Positions 48,827-59,300 of a DNA stretch of 64,000 nt are shown in pieces. This stretch comes from Torulaspora globosa (taxonomy: Eukaryota; Ascomycota; Saccharomycetes; Saccharomycetales; Saccharomycetaceae), in assembly GCF_014133895.1 (NCBI RefSeq), contig NC_050731.1, forward strand, positions 744,001 to 808,000, written 5' to 3'. The stretch's first letter is position 1. Each line of letters opens with the position of its first letter. A program made the position numbers and the translations under genes. The notes beneath the pieces are model-generated. The model saw only the letters and a program-made list of their open reading frames with translations, did not search any database and was not told where the DNA came from.

Positions 48827-50620
48827 ATGGATCCATGGGCAGCGGTAGATGTAGGCGGCGGCTCGCGGGCAGGGTCGCCGGGGGGCGGGGCGCTGGACGC
48901 GGAGCTGGCGTCGATCGTTTCGTCACTGAGTGCGCTGTCGAACCCGCACGCTGCTCCGCAGCTGGGCGGGTTCAGAAGAAGCAGTTTTACGGAGACCGAG
49001 GGCCCGCGGCGGACCGCGCTGTCGGTGGGGACGGCGCCCGGGTACGGGTCTGGCCAGCGGTTCAAGTACGTGGGGGCGGGCGGTGCGGGGCAGTACTCGG
49101 CCAGCATCGGCGGGCCGATCCTGTCGACGCAGAGCCCGCCCGCGGCAGACGGCGGGGGCGGGTTCTTTGAGAAGTTTGGCAAGACGCTGATCGAGGGCAC
49201 GCGGGAGTTGGAGCAGGGCGCGGAGCCCGCGGAAACGGAAGAGGAGCCGGCGGAGTTTCCGCCGCGCTTCAGAAACATCTGGAACGTTGCCCAGGCGCCC
49301 GTGTTCCGGCCGGGCGAGCCGCAGTATGCGGAGCCGCCGTTCCAGGGCGGGTTCGCGGTCGAGCCGTTCCCGTTTGTGCCCGATGGCGAGGTGTATGCTG
49401 CGCCGAAGCGCGGCAAGGGCGGCAGGAAGCCGCGCGCTAACCCGTACCTGGAGGGCAGGAAGAAGAAGGCCGGCAAGGGCTCGTCGCCGCCGCCGCAGCG
49501 GCAGCAGGGCGGCAACGCGGGGCCCGCGAGGTCGCCCGTGTTGGAGGAGTTCCGGATGAACTCCGGGAACAGGAGCTACACCCTCGACGACATTCTCGGG
49601 TACGTGCTCGAGTTCTGCAGGGACCAGCACGGGTCGCGGTTCATCCAGCACGAGCTGGCGGCGGCGACGGCGTCGCAGCGCGAAGTGGTGTTCAACGAGA
49701 TCAGAGACCACGCGATCGAGCTGAGCGACGACGTGTTTGGCAACTACGTGATCCAGAAGTTTTTCGAGTACGGTTCCCGGACGCAGCGGGACGTGCTTGT
49801 GTCGCAGTTCGCGGGCAAGATGCGCAAGCTGTCGATGCAGATGTACGCGTGCCGGGTGATCCAGAAGGCGCTCGAGTTCATCGAGCCGCAGCAGAGGATC
49901 GCGCTCGCAGACGAGCTGTCGTCGTGCGTGCTGGTGATGATCAAGGACCAAAACGGGAACCACGTGATCCAAAAGGCTATCGAACGGATCCCGATGGCAA
50001 AGCTGCCCTACATACTGGACTCGCTCGGTGGCCAGATCTACCATCTGTCGACGCACTCGTACGGGTGCCGGGTGGTGCAGCGGCTGCTGGAGTTTGGGTC
50101 GGAGCGCGATCAGTCGAGAATCCTGGCAGAGTTGAAAGAGTTTATTCCTTACCTCGTGCAGGACCAGTACGGTAACTACGTGATCCAGCACATCCTGCAG
50201 CAGAACGGCGCGCAGTCGTATCCCGAGATGAGAGCAACGAAGCAGATGATCGTCGACACGGTGTCTGAGAATGTGGTCGAACTCTCCAAGCACAAGTTTG
50301 CGTCAAACGTGGTCGAGAAAGCTGTCATCTACGGGTCTCCGGCGCAGAAGGCGCTCATCATGTCCAAGATACTCCCTCACAGCGAGTCGCACGCAAGGGA
50401 GCTGGAAGACTCGGCGCCGATAATCCTCATGATGCGCGACCAGTTCGCTAACTACGTAGTGCAGAAACTGGTTGGTGTCTCTGAGGGTCAGGACAAGAGA
50501 TTGATCGTCACCGCTATCAGGGCATATCTGGACAAACTGAACAAATCAGACTCGATGGGTAACAGACACTTGGCAAGTGTGGAAAAACTCGCTTCGTTGG
50601 TCGAATCGGTTAAACTATGA
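48827..50620 (+). CDS. PUF3: Puf3, Pumilio-family regulator of mitochondrial mRNAs
   Basis: 597 residues, well short of the 879 of S. cerevisiae Puf3 (YLL013C); the missing length is in the disordered N-terminal half. Puf3 binds 3' UTRs of nuclear mRNAs for mitochondrial proteins, directing decay or local translation. The N-terminus keeps the yeast landmarks ELASIVSSLSALS, GGFRRSSF, TALSVGTAP and GGFFEKFGKTLIEGTRELE. The PUM domain starts near residue 249 with eight repeats whose RNA-contact triplets read SRFIQ, NYVIQ, CRVIQ, NHVIQ, CRVVQ, NYVIQ, SNVVE and NYVVQ; by the PUF code this predicts UGUAUAUA. The start at 48827 is the ATG that gives the family N-terminus. Confidence 0.95.
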   Translation: MDPWAAVDVGGGSRAGSPGGGALDAELASIVSSLSALSNPHAAPQLGGFRRSSFTETEGPRRTALSVGTAPGYGSGQRFKYVGAGGAGQYSASIGGPILSTQSPPAADGGGGFFEKFGKTLIEGTRELEQGAEPAETEEEPAEFPPRFRNIWNVAQAPVFRPGEPQYAEPPFQGGFAVEPFPFVPDGEVYAAPKRGKGGRKPRANPYLEGRKKKAGKGSSPPPQRQQGGNAGPARSPVLEEFRMNSGNRSYTLDDILGYVLEFCRDQHGSRFIQHELAAATASQREVVFNEIRDHAIELSDDVFGNYVIQKFFEYGSRTQRDVLVSQFAGKMRKLSMQMYACRVIQKALEFIEPQQRIALADELSSCVLVMIKDQNGNHVIQKAIERIPMAKLPYILDSLGGQIYHLSTHSYGCRVVQRLLEFGSERDQSRILAELKEFIPYLVQDQYGNYVIQHILQQNGAQSYPEMRATKQMIVDTVSENVVELSKHKFASNVVEKAVIYGSPAQKALIMSKILPHSESHARELEDSAPIILMMRDQFANYVVQKLVGVSEGQDKRLIVTAIRAYLDKLNKSDSMGNRHLASVEKLASLVESVKL

Positions 50621-50722
50621 ATTATCTGTTGCTGTGAATATACATCTACGCTTTTAAAATTCTTGAGACTGTACATAGTTTTCGCATGTACATATTATGT
50701 AACCCAAATCTGTTATATATAC

Positions 50723-51037
50723 CTATCCTATTAAAGCATAGGAGAAAGTCCATGCCATCACAAACCCCATCAATTCCCTGAAGAACGGTTCGAAAAACAC
50801 CTCCTGGACGGGACTTTGATAGTACTTGTGCGGCTTCAATTGACAAATCCATATGATGTAGAGGGCTCCGATACTCAGGAAACTACCAATGAACATGTAA
50901 AACCCGTTCAGCGATTCGAGCTGCAGTATACCTGCAGCGATACCCACCACAAGCGACGTACTATCTTGCAACAGTAGTAATCTCTTCTTATTGGCAGCAA
51001 CGTTCACATCACTCTTGATACTGGCAAACGTATCCAT
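50723..51037 (-). CDS. EMC6: Emc6, subunit of the ER membrane protein complex
   Basis: 104 residues (108 in S. cerevisiae, YLL014W). Emc6 is a core membrane subunit of the EMC insertase, which places weakly hydrophobic transmembrane helices into the ER membrane. Three hydrophobic segments are visible, and the C-terminus is near-identical to yeast: [19 protein letters not shown] and [14 protein letters not shown]. The N-terminal half is [20 protein letters not shown], also matching. It is divergent from HGH1 with 108 bp between ATGs. In S. cerevisiae it neighbours PUF3, as here. Confidence 0.95.
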   Translation of the reverse strand: MDTFASIKSDVNVAANKKRLLLLQDSTSLVVGIAAGILQLESLNGFYMFIGSFLSIGALYIIWICQLKPHKYYQSPVQEVFFEPFFRELMGFVMAWTFSYALIG

Positions 51038-51145
51038 TGTGTGTCTGACCGATCAGTGTTGTTGTGTACATCTTCAGTAGGTGAATTTTTCATTTTATTC
51101 GTATTACATCCAACTCATCGAAGAATCTGCAAGCTAAAATCCATA

Positions 51146-52285
51146 ATGCCTAGTCAATTGGAGGAATTAGTCTCTTTTTTACACTCTTCGCAGCCTGCCG
51201 TTAGACAGATCGCCCTTGATAACCTTGTGGGATTCAGTACTGGGCCTACCGCTGCCATCTTCAAGTATGATAACTGTAAAGCCATCGAAGATTTGAAAAA
51301 CCTGTCGCAAGAAAAATCTAAAGTGCTGGTGCAGCAGTCGGTGACTATCCTGGCCAATCTCTGCGATGATGATCAGCTTAGGAAGCTAGTTGCTAGTGAT
51401 GAAGAATATTTGGAATGGTTGACCTGGAAGATCTGTGACTTAGAGAACACCAGCGCTGATATTATGTGTGTTCTGCTGAGCAATTTAGCCAAAGAGGACG
51501 TGATTACCAAAGTATTCTGCTTTACGAGAGAGAATACGGATAAGAGCCTGCCTTCGTTGGATCGTTCTGTATTCAAGAGTGACAAGCTGATCGATTGTCT
51601 AATGGATTGTTTTGTCAAAGGCTATGATAGAAAATTGAACAAATATGCTAATTTTGATTTCCTATCGTATTTCTTTGCTGACATCTCCAGATTTAAGAGA
51701 GGCAGACAATACTTCATCGAAGAACAGGAGTACGATGGAGTGGTGCCTCTATCGAAATTACTGGTCTTTACGGAAAAGTACGACTGTAAGATTAGGAGAG
51801 AAGGTGTTGCATCTACCATTAAAAATTCTCTGTTCGACTCTGAGACTCATGAAAGGATACTGATCGATGAACAGATCAACCTTTTGCCCTACATTTTGCT
51901 GCCTATCGCCAGTGCCAAGGATTCTGAGATAGACGAGGAGGACATGTTCAACCTGCCTGATGAGCTACAGCTGTTGCCTGAGGATAAGACCAGAGATCCG
52001 GTTCCTGCCATCATCTGTAGCCATCTGGAGAGTATTCTGCTTTTGTGTACAACGAAAGTCGGTAGAGAATTTTTGAGAAGTAAATCGGTTTATCCATTGA
52101 TTAGAGAGCTGCATAAGAACATCGAAGATGAAGATGTGGCTGACTTGTGTTACAGAATTGTCAACGTCCTAATGAGGGGCGAGCCAGAAAATGACCAATT
52201 GGAAGAATTACCGTCCAAGGCCGCAGATGAAGGTGATGGCGAAGAAGAAGAATCCGATGATGAAGCTGTCGTTGAAGTCGCATGA
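51146..52285 (+). CDS. HGH1: Hgh1, chaperone for eEF2 folding
   Basis: 379 residues from the ATG at 51146 (394 in S. cerevisiae, YGR187C). Hgh1 is an armadillo-repeat-like cytosolic protein that works with the TRiC chaperonin to fold translation elongation factor 2. The N-terminus [20 protein letters not shown] and the central block [20 protein letters not shown] with [19 protein letters not shown] identify the family. The C-terminal tail is acidic. The frame extends 35 codons upstream to 51041 with a hydrophobic stretch not found in the family; the inner ATG is preferred. It is the first gene of the YGR184-187 block in this window. Confidence 0.93.
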   Translation: MPSQLEELVSFLHSSQPAVRQIALDNLVGFSTGPTAAIFKYDNCKAIEDLKNLSQEKSKVLVQQSVTILANLCDDDQLRKLVASDEEYLEWLTWKICDLENTSADIMCVLLSNLAKEDVITKVFCFTRENTDKSLPSLDRSVFKSDKLIDCLMDCFVKGYDRKLNKYANFDFLSYFFADISRFKRGRQYFIEEQEYDGVVPLSKLLVFTEKYDCKIRREGVASTIKNSLFDSETHERILIDEQINLLPYILLPIASAKDSEIDEEDMFNLPDELQLLPEDKTRDPVPAIICSHLESILLLCTTKVGREFLRSKSVYPLIRELHKNIEDEDVADLCYRIVNVLMRGEPENDQLEELPSKAADEGDGEEEESDDEAVVEVA

Positions 52286-52388
52286 TTGTGGAAACTCTTG
52301 TAGACTCGCTATGTAAAAACTTTACTGAAACCTAATATACACTTCTCTTTCGTGCCCTCGTTGCGTGCATGTACACACGATGTGTCAC

Positions 52389-54413
52389 TTATTTTTTCAA
52401 TTCCATATGCTGTTTGTCGACTGCCCGACAGAGCTTTTTCACGATGGCAACCATCAACTGCTTGTTTTCTGGTCCTGGATATTTCTTTCTTATGGCTTTT
52501 CCGAACTCCTTAACGTTCACTACGCCGTCGCCAATCGCATCGATAATCCCCTGCTCCGTTATTAATGGAACAGATCCCTCTTCAACTTTGACTCTCTTAT
52601 TTGTACTGTCTTTGAGATCCGCGTCGACTTCCTCTCTCTTACGCTTGGTCACTTTGGGGTTCCATTCTCCTTTAGGAAAACTTTTCAATATATTCTTGTC
52701 GGCCTTCAGAATAATGATGCAGTCTTTGATACTCTTCACCCTAACCTGTGGCTCTCTATGCACCTTTGCCGCCGCTGATTTAGAATGCTTCCTGGGCGAC
52801 GATTTTCTTGAGAGGTTTTCATCCGACGCTTCCTTCTTCACTTGGTCTGCTTGCTTTTTATTCTCAACGTCAGACTCAGAGAGATAAGGGTTAGCTTCGT
52901 CTTCGTCTGACGAGTAAAGTGCCGCTAGTTCAGTCTTTTGTAGAGCCTTCTTAATTCTTTCACCTTCTTCATCTATTTTCTTCTCATTGAATAGCTCGTC
53001 TTCCTCATCAGATACAGGTTCATCGCGCAATCCCATAGCGTTTGCTTGCATCATTTCTTTCTTTATTCTTTGCTCCGATTCTTTATTTTCTTGTTCATTA
53101 CCATCAATAATGGGCGCTTCTTCGTCATCAGCAAATTCCTCGTCATAATCCAGCTCAACCTCAGAATTATCGCTACGTTCTTCTTCAGCCGTTCTTCGGT
53201 CCGAAACTGCCTTCAATCTCCTTCGCGTTCTGTCATACCTCGTGGTGGTAGTCCCTATATCATCCAAATGTTTCATCAACCAACGAGGCACTTCTCCGCT
53301 CTTCCTATCCATTCTCTTTTCGGCCTCATCAATCGTAAGTGTAGCGTATTTATTTCTTGCCGTAAACTTATAAACCTTGTCGGCTGGGATCATAGTGAAA
53401 CTTCCATCATCTTCAACGCTCAAGAGAACGTAAGAATCCGAGTTGCCAGCTTCGTAGGATCCGACCCAGGTGTTATAGCCGTCATAATCTTCCATCACCC
53501 AAGGATAAAACTCCTCGAACCTCAGCTTCTTAGCGTTCTCATCCAGCACCTTGAGTTGACGAGTCTTCCTTCTTACATTGCCTCTCTTGGCACGACCACC
53601 TCCATCGGGTGCCACGTCTGCCAGTGGATCCGTAGTCCCAGGCACAACATCGGTGACTTCCTCTTGGCCGTCGTATTTTACCATACCCACCTTGGTTGGA
53701 TCAGCGGCAGGCCCAGCGTCTTCAAGCCTGGTGGCCACTGGCGTCGCGCCTTTTTTCTCTTCGATCTTCACGTCAGATGTTCCAGTTGTGGCAGCTGAGG
53801 AAGTGGAAGGAAGTGACGAAACCGATGGCGAGCCAGCTGTCGCCGGACTGGGTGACGCCAAAGGCACCGGTGTGCTGTCCTTCGCATCCGCTGGAGTGCC
53901 GATCCCTGGCGTAGGCGTGCCGGTGCCCTCCTTTTTCACGCCACCGCTTCTCTCCTGCTCCTGCTTACTCTTGAATTCTGCGATCTCCTTCTGTCTTTGC
54001 ACAATCTCTGCTCTGGTCAATTGAAACTGCAAGTTTCTCGTGTCCTTACGATGCAGTCTGATGGGCAGATGGAAATCCTTACTCGGATTGATGTTCTTCT
54101 TGCTCTGGAACTTCAACAGATGAGTTCTCATGTTCTCCAGTTCCTCCTTAGCCACTGCCCTCAACGGAAACTCGTCGTACTCCTCCGCCGTCTCCTCTTT
54201 CACCTTGGTGCTTCTGCCAAACCCACCGCCTTCAACTCCGCCACCCAAAACTAGTTTTTCCCTGGCCGCTTCAGCATCCGGGTCCTCCTTCTTCACCATC
54301 GGTCTCGGTGTTGAACCTCTGCTTCTCATCGCTCTCAAGAAATTCCTCCGGTTCCTATCCGGCTTGATGAAAGGCGACACTGCATCACTGCTCCCACTTC
54401 GTCTCAAAGCCAT
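52389..54413 (-). CDS. TFG1: Tfg1, large subunit of TFIIF
   Basis: 674 residues (735 in S. cerevisiae, YGR186W). Tfg1 (RAP74) with Tfg2 and Taf14 forms TFIIF, which binds RNA polymerase II in the preinitiation complex. The N-terminus contains SPFIKPDRNRRNFLRAMRSR. The dimerisation domain is split, with NMRTHLLKFQSKKNINPSKD and RLHRKDTRNLQFQLTRAEIV before, and KLRFEEFYPWVMEDYDGYN with WVGSYEAGNSDSYVLLSVED after, a Ser/Thr/Ala/Pro-rich insert (about 160-225). A charged linker follows, and a C-terminal winged helix ends the protein. The intervening linker is shorter than in S. cerevisiae. Confidence 0.96.
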   Translation of the reverse strand: MALRRSGSSDAVSPFIKPDRNRRNFLRAMRSRGSTPRPMVKKEDPDAEAAREKLVLGGGVEGGGFGRSTKVKEETAEEYDEFPLRAVAKEELENMRTHLLKFQSKKNINPSKDFHLPIRLHRKDTRNLQFQLTRAEIVQRQKEIAEFKSKQEQERSGGVKKEGTGTPTPGIGTPADAKDSTPVPLASPSPATAGSPSVSSLPSTSSAATTGTSDVKIEEKKGATPVATRLEDAGPAADPTKVGMVKYDGQEEVTDVVPGTTDPLADVAPDGGGRAKRGNVRRKTRQLKVLDENAKKLRFEEFYPWVMEDYDGYNTWVGSYEAGNSDSYVLLSVEDDGSFTMIPADKVYKFTARNKYATLTIDEAEKRMDRKSGEVPRWLMKHLDDIGTTTTRYDRTRRRLKAVSDRRTAEEERSDNSEVELDYDEEFADDEEAPIIDGNEQENKESEQRIKKEMMQANAMGLRDEPVSDEEDELFNEKKIDEEGERIKKALQKTELAALYSSDEDEANPYLSESDVENKKQADQVKKEASDENLSRKSSPRKHSKSAAAKVHREPQVRVKSIKDCIIILKADKNILKSFPKGEWNPKVTKRKREEVDADLKDSTNKRVKVEEGSVPLITEQGIIDAIGDGVVNVKEFGKAIRKKYPGPENKQLMVAIVKKLCRAVDKQHMELKK

Positions 54414-54967
54414 CCTCGTCCGTTGGTTTTCCCGCTGCTTGACAACCCTTCTGCTTGCGAAGTAACGAACCTTAAAGTAGTAGCCATTACCGTCTTAAAG
54501 CCCTCTACTTCCTTGTTGAAATATCGCTCGATACGACTCGCTAATTAGAACAGCTAAATCACTAGTTTCTGCTCAAGAAAGGCTTCATTCGAGTCAATTG
54601 ACCTGCTACGACAAGTAGCCCGCTTCTACAGCTGCAATTGAGTCCCGGGGGCCCGCTGGACCACTCAGGATGGATCTGTATCATCGCGGGCCTGAGGGAG
54701 GATTTTGAGGGTGCAGCTTCCGGGAAGCAGTAACTTTACCTGATGCTAGCCATGGCAGAGGTACTTGCCAATGGCCTTGAAGCTTTCTTCACTTCTCTAT
54801 ATGTGTGTGTTTTGTTGTGGAAAAATTTTTAGTAGCGATGACTTCAAGACAGCCATGGTGAAATTTCTCTCGAACTTGATATAAAACTGGAAGATAGTCA
54901 GAGATAGTCACATAAGAGGTGTTTTGCCGTGTACTATTGCAGATAAATTGAGTGCTGACAAGTAGAA
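54414..54967. other. TFG1-TYS1 divergent intergenic region
   Basis: 554 bp between the two ATGs, holding both promoters. A short GC-rich patch (about 54645-54665, with CCCGGGGGCCCGC) and a TG-rich run near 54800 stand out. I recognised no RNA gene or factor site with confidence. Confidence 0.5.
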
Positions 54968-56191
54968 ATGACTGCCGCGCCAATGGATCCGCAGGAGAGT
55001 TTCAATCTGATCACCAAGAATTTACAAGAGGTGCTAAATCCACAAATTATCAGGAATGTGTTGGAAGTGGAGAAGAGACCTCTGAAGTTGTACTGGGGAA
55101 CGGCGCCCACTGGGAGACCTCACTGTGGTTACTTTGTTCCGATGACGAAGTTGGCAGATTTCTTGAAGGCGGGCTGCCATGTTACTGTGCTACTGGCGGA
55201 CTTGCATGCTTTCTTGGATAACATGAAGGCACCTTTGGAAGTTGTGAACTACAGAGCCAAATACTACGAATTTGCGATCAAAGCTATCTTGAAGAGCATC
55301 AATGTTCCGATTGAGAAGCTGAAGTTTGTCGTCGGGTCGTCATACCAGCTATCTGCAGAGTACACGATGGACGTCTTTAGACTGTCCAATATGGTGTCTC
55401 AGAACGATGCAAAGAGAGCCGGTGCGGATGTTGTTAAGCAAGTGGCCAATCCTTTGTTGAGTGGGTTGGTTTACCCTTTGATGCAGGCGCTGGACGAGCA
55501 GTTCTTAGACTGTGACGCTCAGTTCGGTGGTGTGGACCAGAGAAAGATCTTCGTGCTGGCAGAAGAAAATTTGCCAAGCCTAGGTTATAAAAAGAGAGCA
55601 CATTTGATGAACCCGATGGTTCCGGGCTTGGCTCAGGGCGGTAAGATGTCTGCTTCCGATCCAAACTCAAAGATTGACTTGCTCGAGGAGCCAAAGCAAG
55701 TGAAAAAAAAGATCAACAGCGCATATTGTAGTCCTGGTATCATTGAAGATAACGGTCTTTTGGCTTTCATCCAATACGTGGTTCGTCCAATCCAAGAGCT
55801 AAAGTTCGGCAGCGAGCATTTTGAGTTCTTCATCAATAGGCCTGACAAGTTTGGTGGCCCAATCACTTACACATCGTTCGAGCAGTTGCAGGCTGACTTC
55901 AAAGACCAAAAGCTATCACCACCAGATCTGAAAACTGGTGTTTCTGATGCAATTATCGAACTGTTAGAGCCAATCAGAAAGGAGTTTGCATCTAATCCAG
56001 AATTTCAGGAAGCGCAAGAGAAGGGTTACCCAGTGGCTCAACCGGAGAAGGTTAAGAAGGCCAAGAAGCCTAAGAACAAGGGAACTAGATACCCTGGATC
56101 TCAAAACCAAAATGGCAAGAGCCCTACTGAGGACGGGGATGACGCTGTTGAAAAGGTCGCAGAGAAAATAAAAGAAGCTGTTCTTGGGTAG
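54968..56191 (+). CDS. TYS1: Tys1, cytoplasmic tyrosyl-tRNA synthetase
   Basis: 407 residues (394 in S. cerevisiae, YGR185C). Tys1 attaches tyrosine to tRNA-Tyr in two ATP-dependent steps. The class I signature is present: the HIGH-like element in GTAPTGRPHCGYFVPMTKLA (about residues 44-63) and the KMSAS loop in LAQGGKMSASDPNSKIDLLE (about 222-241). The tyrosine-binding region AQFGGVDQRKIFVLAEENLP is nearly unchanged. The C-terminal extension is Lys-rich (KKAKKPKNKGTRYPG) with an acidic end, as in yeast. Codon usage is biased towards abundant-gene codons relative to neighbours. Confidence 0.97.
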   Translation: MTAAPMDPQESFNLITKNLQEVLNPQIIRNVLEVEKRPLKLYWGTAPTGRPHCGYFVPMTKLADFLKAGCHVTVLLADLHAFLDNMKAPLEVVNYRAKYYEFAIKAILKSINVPIEKLKFVVGSSYQLSAEYTMDVFRLSNMVSQNDAKRAGADVVKQVANPLLSGLVYPLMQALDEQFLDCDAQFGGVDQRKIFVLAEENLPSLGYKKRAHLMNPMVPGLAQGGKMSASDPNSKIDLLEEPKQVKKKINSAYCSPGIIEDNGLLAFIQYVVRPIQELKFGSEHFEFFINRPDKFGGPITYTSFEQLQADFKDQKLSPPDLKTGVSDAIIELLEPIRKEFASNPEFQEAQEKGYPVAQPEKVKKAKKPKNKGTRYPGSQNQNGKSPTEDGDDAVEKVAEKIKEAVLG

Positions 56192-56340
56192 ACCCATCAT
56201 ATTACAATTTTGTGTTCTTCTTCATGGTTCTTGGTGCTGTTGATTACATGACCACTAAAGGCCGTTGGCACTTAGATAAAGTATAACGTAGGATCTCTAG
56301 TTAAAAGATGCTGGTACTCCGTAAAACTGATATCCACTTC

Positions 56341-59300
56341 TTACATAGTTTCCCAACCGCCAAGATCTGAATTGTTCTCTGTCAATCTGTGGACAATATG
56401 CGGGATCATATTCTCGAGAATGACTCCACTCTTCAGGTGCTCATATCTTGTCTCGTCTAGGTAAACAGGAGAATTATACTTCAAGTCTTCATCAGGTTCT
56501 CCATGTCTGTGCAGGTAGGGTGCGGGATAGAATGACCCCCTTTGACCGTAGGCAAGATATATAGCATTGCTTCGAATCAGAAGAAAGGCGCCATAAGTTG
56601 AGATCACCGGACAAACGTTCCGGACATGATTAGTGCAAACACCGATGGCATATTTATGTAATGCTATCGGTTTTTGAATTCGACACGCAGTCCCACAGAA
56701 TAAACACACAGCAATTTCATGCTTAAGTGCTCTATGTGTGATGTTATCATCTTCTGATCTGAAAAATGCAGATAATGAGCTTGGGAGGGGAGCTAAATGA
56801 AGTGGTTCTGCACTACTCAGTGACATGCATTTGGGGGTCCTTAGGATGGTCTGAGAGCGATGGCCCACGAAGCTCTGCTTGATCGAATTTAATGTAGTAT
56901 CAAAATCTTCATCAATAAGGCGCTGTAGTGTCACCCTCATTGGCTGCAGGTTCAGGTAGCAGATATAAAAGTCCACGGGCCTGCAACTGGCAGACATGCA
57001 ATTACGATCCGCGCGTGGCCCAGACCTAATATGATACATGATGCATAATCTTCTGAGGAAAACTGTCAAGGATCCAATGAGAAGATGATGAACATACTCT
57101 ACCATTGGGGGACTCACCGCGGAACGCTCTGCTTCCGGCTCCAAAAAGGATGAAAATTCTCGAAGTATCATAGCTATGCAACTTTGTTCCATTCGAGATT
57201 CATTTCCGTCAGTTTCTTTCGATTCCACGGCCTTTTCGAGGGTATCGAGGCGGAAGCTTTCATCTACCAACCCTTTAGAGATAAGCAGTATATCTCGAAA
57301 TACTTTTCTCTTGATTAGTTCGTGGAAAATTGTGGGAGGATAAATTCCCACTCGCTTTTCAACACCCTCTTCTTTGCTGCCCGAAATATATTGATCAATC
57401 AAGTAGCTGCCAGACACTAGTAAGTCGCAATCAAACTTTTCAGAAAGACAGTCATACCAGCCGGGAAGATCTCCTAATGAAGGATGCGCATTGACGGATT
57501 GGTCTTTGATAACATTTCTTAATGCATATAGAAGCTCCAGGGTCCGAAGTTTCTGGCTTGAGACCCTATCCATTGAAAGGCCATCATCTGGTCTCAAACC
57601 TAGCTCGGCATTGCGAATTGTATTAACGAGAAGATAACTTACCGCATCTGCAAGGTTGTTGGTCGATCCATTGGGTTCCCACTGCAAATCCTGAAAAACT
57701 TTGGCAGCCTTGATACCAGTGGACAGCAGCGAAGATTCCATGCAACCAGTTGATTTCGGAGATTTGTTCCTAGAGTAGTCTTCTGAGTAATGCCATTCAA
57801 GTCCTGCAAGATGTGGTAAAAATGAGTTGCACAGCGCATTGCACAAAGGACAATAAAGCAAACCAAATCCGAAAGCCACAGGTATATTTTTAGTCGTCTG
57901 ATTATGAGTTGCACGAATTGCCTTCATGTGGTTCGCCAAGCATGAAATATGAGAACCATGCCCGCATGTTCTCAAAACAGAGGCTTGACTAGTCAATTGT
58001 GTGGTGCGTTTACTATTAAATATTTGCTTCATCCAATCGAAATTGCAGCCTTCACTTGATCTAGTCATAGTATTATTCCAGCTACGTTCCGTAGTAAAGT
58101 CGACTCTACATTCACAGATGTTTTGCTCTTGATAGGAAAAATAAACAAACACATCATCCTCACTCGGCATTTTGCAGAAAACGCATGGATCTTCATTGGA
58201 GTTTTCAAGGTGTTGCTGAGAGCTCGTAGTTGAATCTGCGGATGACTCTTTGCAAATTTCTTCGTCACTGGCTGAAAAGTTATGGTTATCAATGAATTGT
58301 ATCTGCTGCTTGGCTAATTTCCTCATCATTTTTTCCTTCTTCATCCTCGCTAGGTTTTTCTTCCTTTCCAGCTCTCCGTCCTTGTTATTTCTTATAGCTT
58401 TGGAAGACCAGAGAATATCAGAATCAAAAGAAGGGACTTGTTCGCGGAGGTAACTGTCGGCATCCACATGAGGTACATTCTTAACCATATATTTAAATAT
58501 TTCTCGAATCTTTCCATGCACTTGTAGGCAGTTCTCCTGCAAAAGAAAACTGTATAAGATGGAACCAATACTATGGTAAAAGCAAAATTCTGTGTCCAGA
58601 GAGCCGAACTCATGCCAAAAGATCTTGCTGAAAGCATCAAGATTATTGACGATGCAAAGGTGAATTAGGTGAAGAACGGTCGGAAGGAGGGTGTCGCATT
58701 CATACTTCTTAATATGATCCAATGTGTTCTTTAAAAAAGTCCCAAACGTTTCAACAGACGAAATAGCGAAAAGCTCACAATATGGCGTAAATTTCAAAGA
58801 ATCAATGGTTTTCGGAGCTGGAATAAATGTATCTTCGTAGTCGATTTTCTCCCTCAAAGCCATAGACATTCGAATGCTTTTTTCCACCTCGTATCTTTTG
58901 CTAGAAGATAGTCCTATAAAATAAGGATCGATTTCGTTCGTATACTCTGTTTTCAACGTGTAAACTCCGGAGTCCGTTACCCCTGCTGGGGCAATAAAAT
59001 CGGTGTACTTTTCCAGGTAAAGATCGAATGCGGCATGTTTTGTTATGTGCTCCGGCAGAGAATTCATTATTTGAGAATAACTGCAGCTCTTGAAGCATAG
59101 AGCGTGAACGATCTCGCCGCGTAGCGTCTTTTCAAAGCCATCAACTGAAGATACGACAGTCAGAAACTTGGTCTGTGAGAACAATCGAATTAGTAACAAG
59201 CAACATTGATTCACCATCGCCACCGTCGTTTCAAAATCAGGGTAGTCACCCATTGGAAAGCCGTTCGACCAATGCTTGAGGCCCCATCTAGCAAGGTATG

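Larger units (their letters stand above)
46340..50300. other. GC-rich island spanning SDO1, IZH3 and most of PUF3
   Basis: Hand counts of 60-base lines give 62% G+C at 46861, 70% at 48181, 65% at 49141, 58% at 50161 and 45% at 50521, against about 40-50% in flanking genes. The peak surrounds the IZH3-PUF3 promoter, and both coding and non-coding bases are affected. Borders are gradual and approximate. Confidence 0.85.

Noticed and set aside
47208..48848. 546-codon open frame on the plus strand opposite IZH3, and a 456-codon frame opposite PUF3 (48923-50293, minus)
   Set aside because: Both are opposite strongly conserved genes in DNA of 60-70% GC, where stop codons are rare. The translations are Arg/Pro/His-rich with no recognisable domain.
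48585..48926. 114-codon N-terminal extension of IZH3
   Set aside because: It is Pro/Arg-rich, runs through the divergent promoter into PUF3, and is not in the family. It is an effect of GC content.
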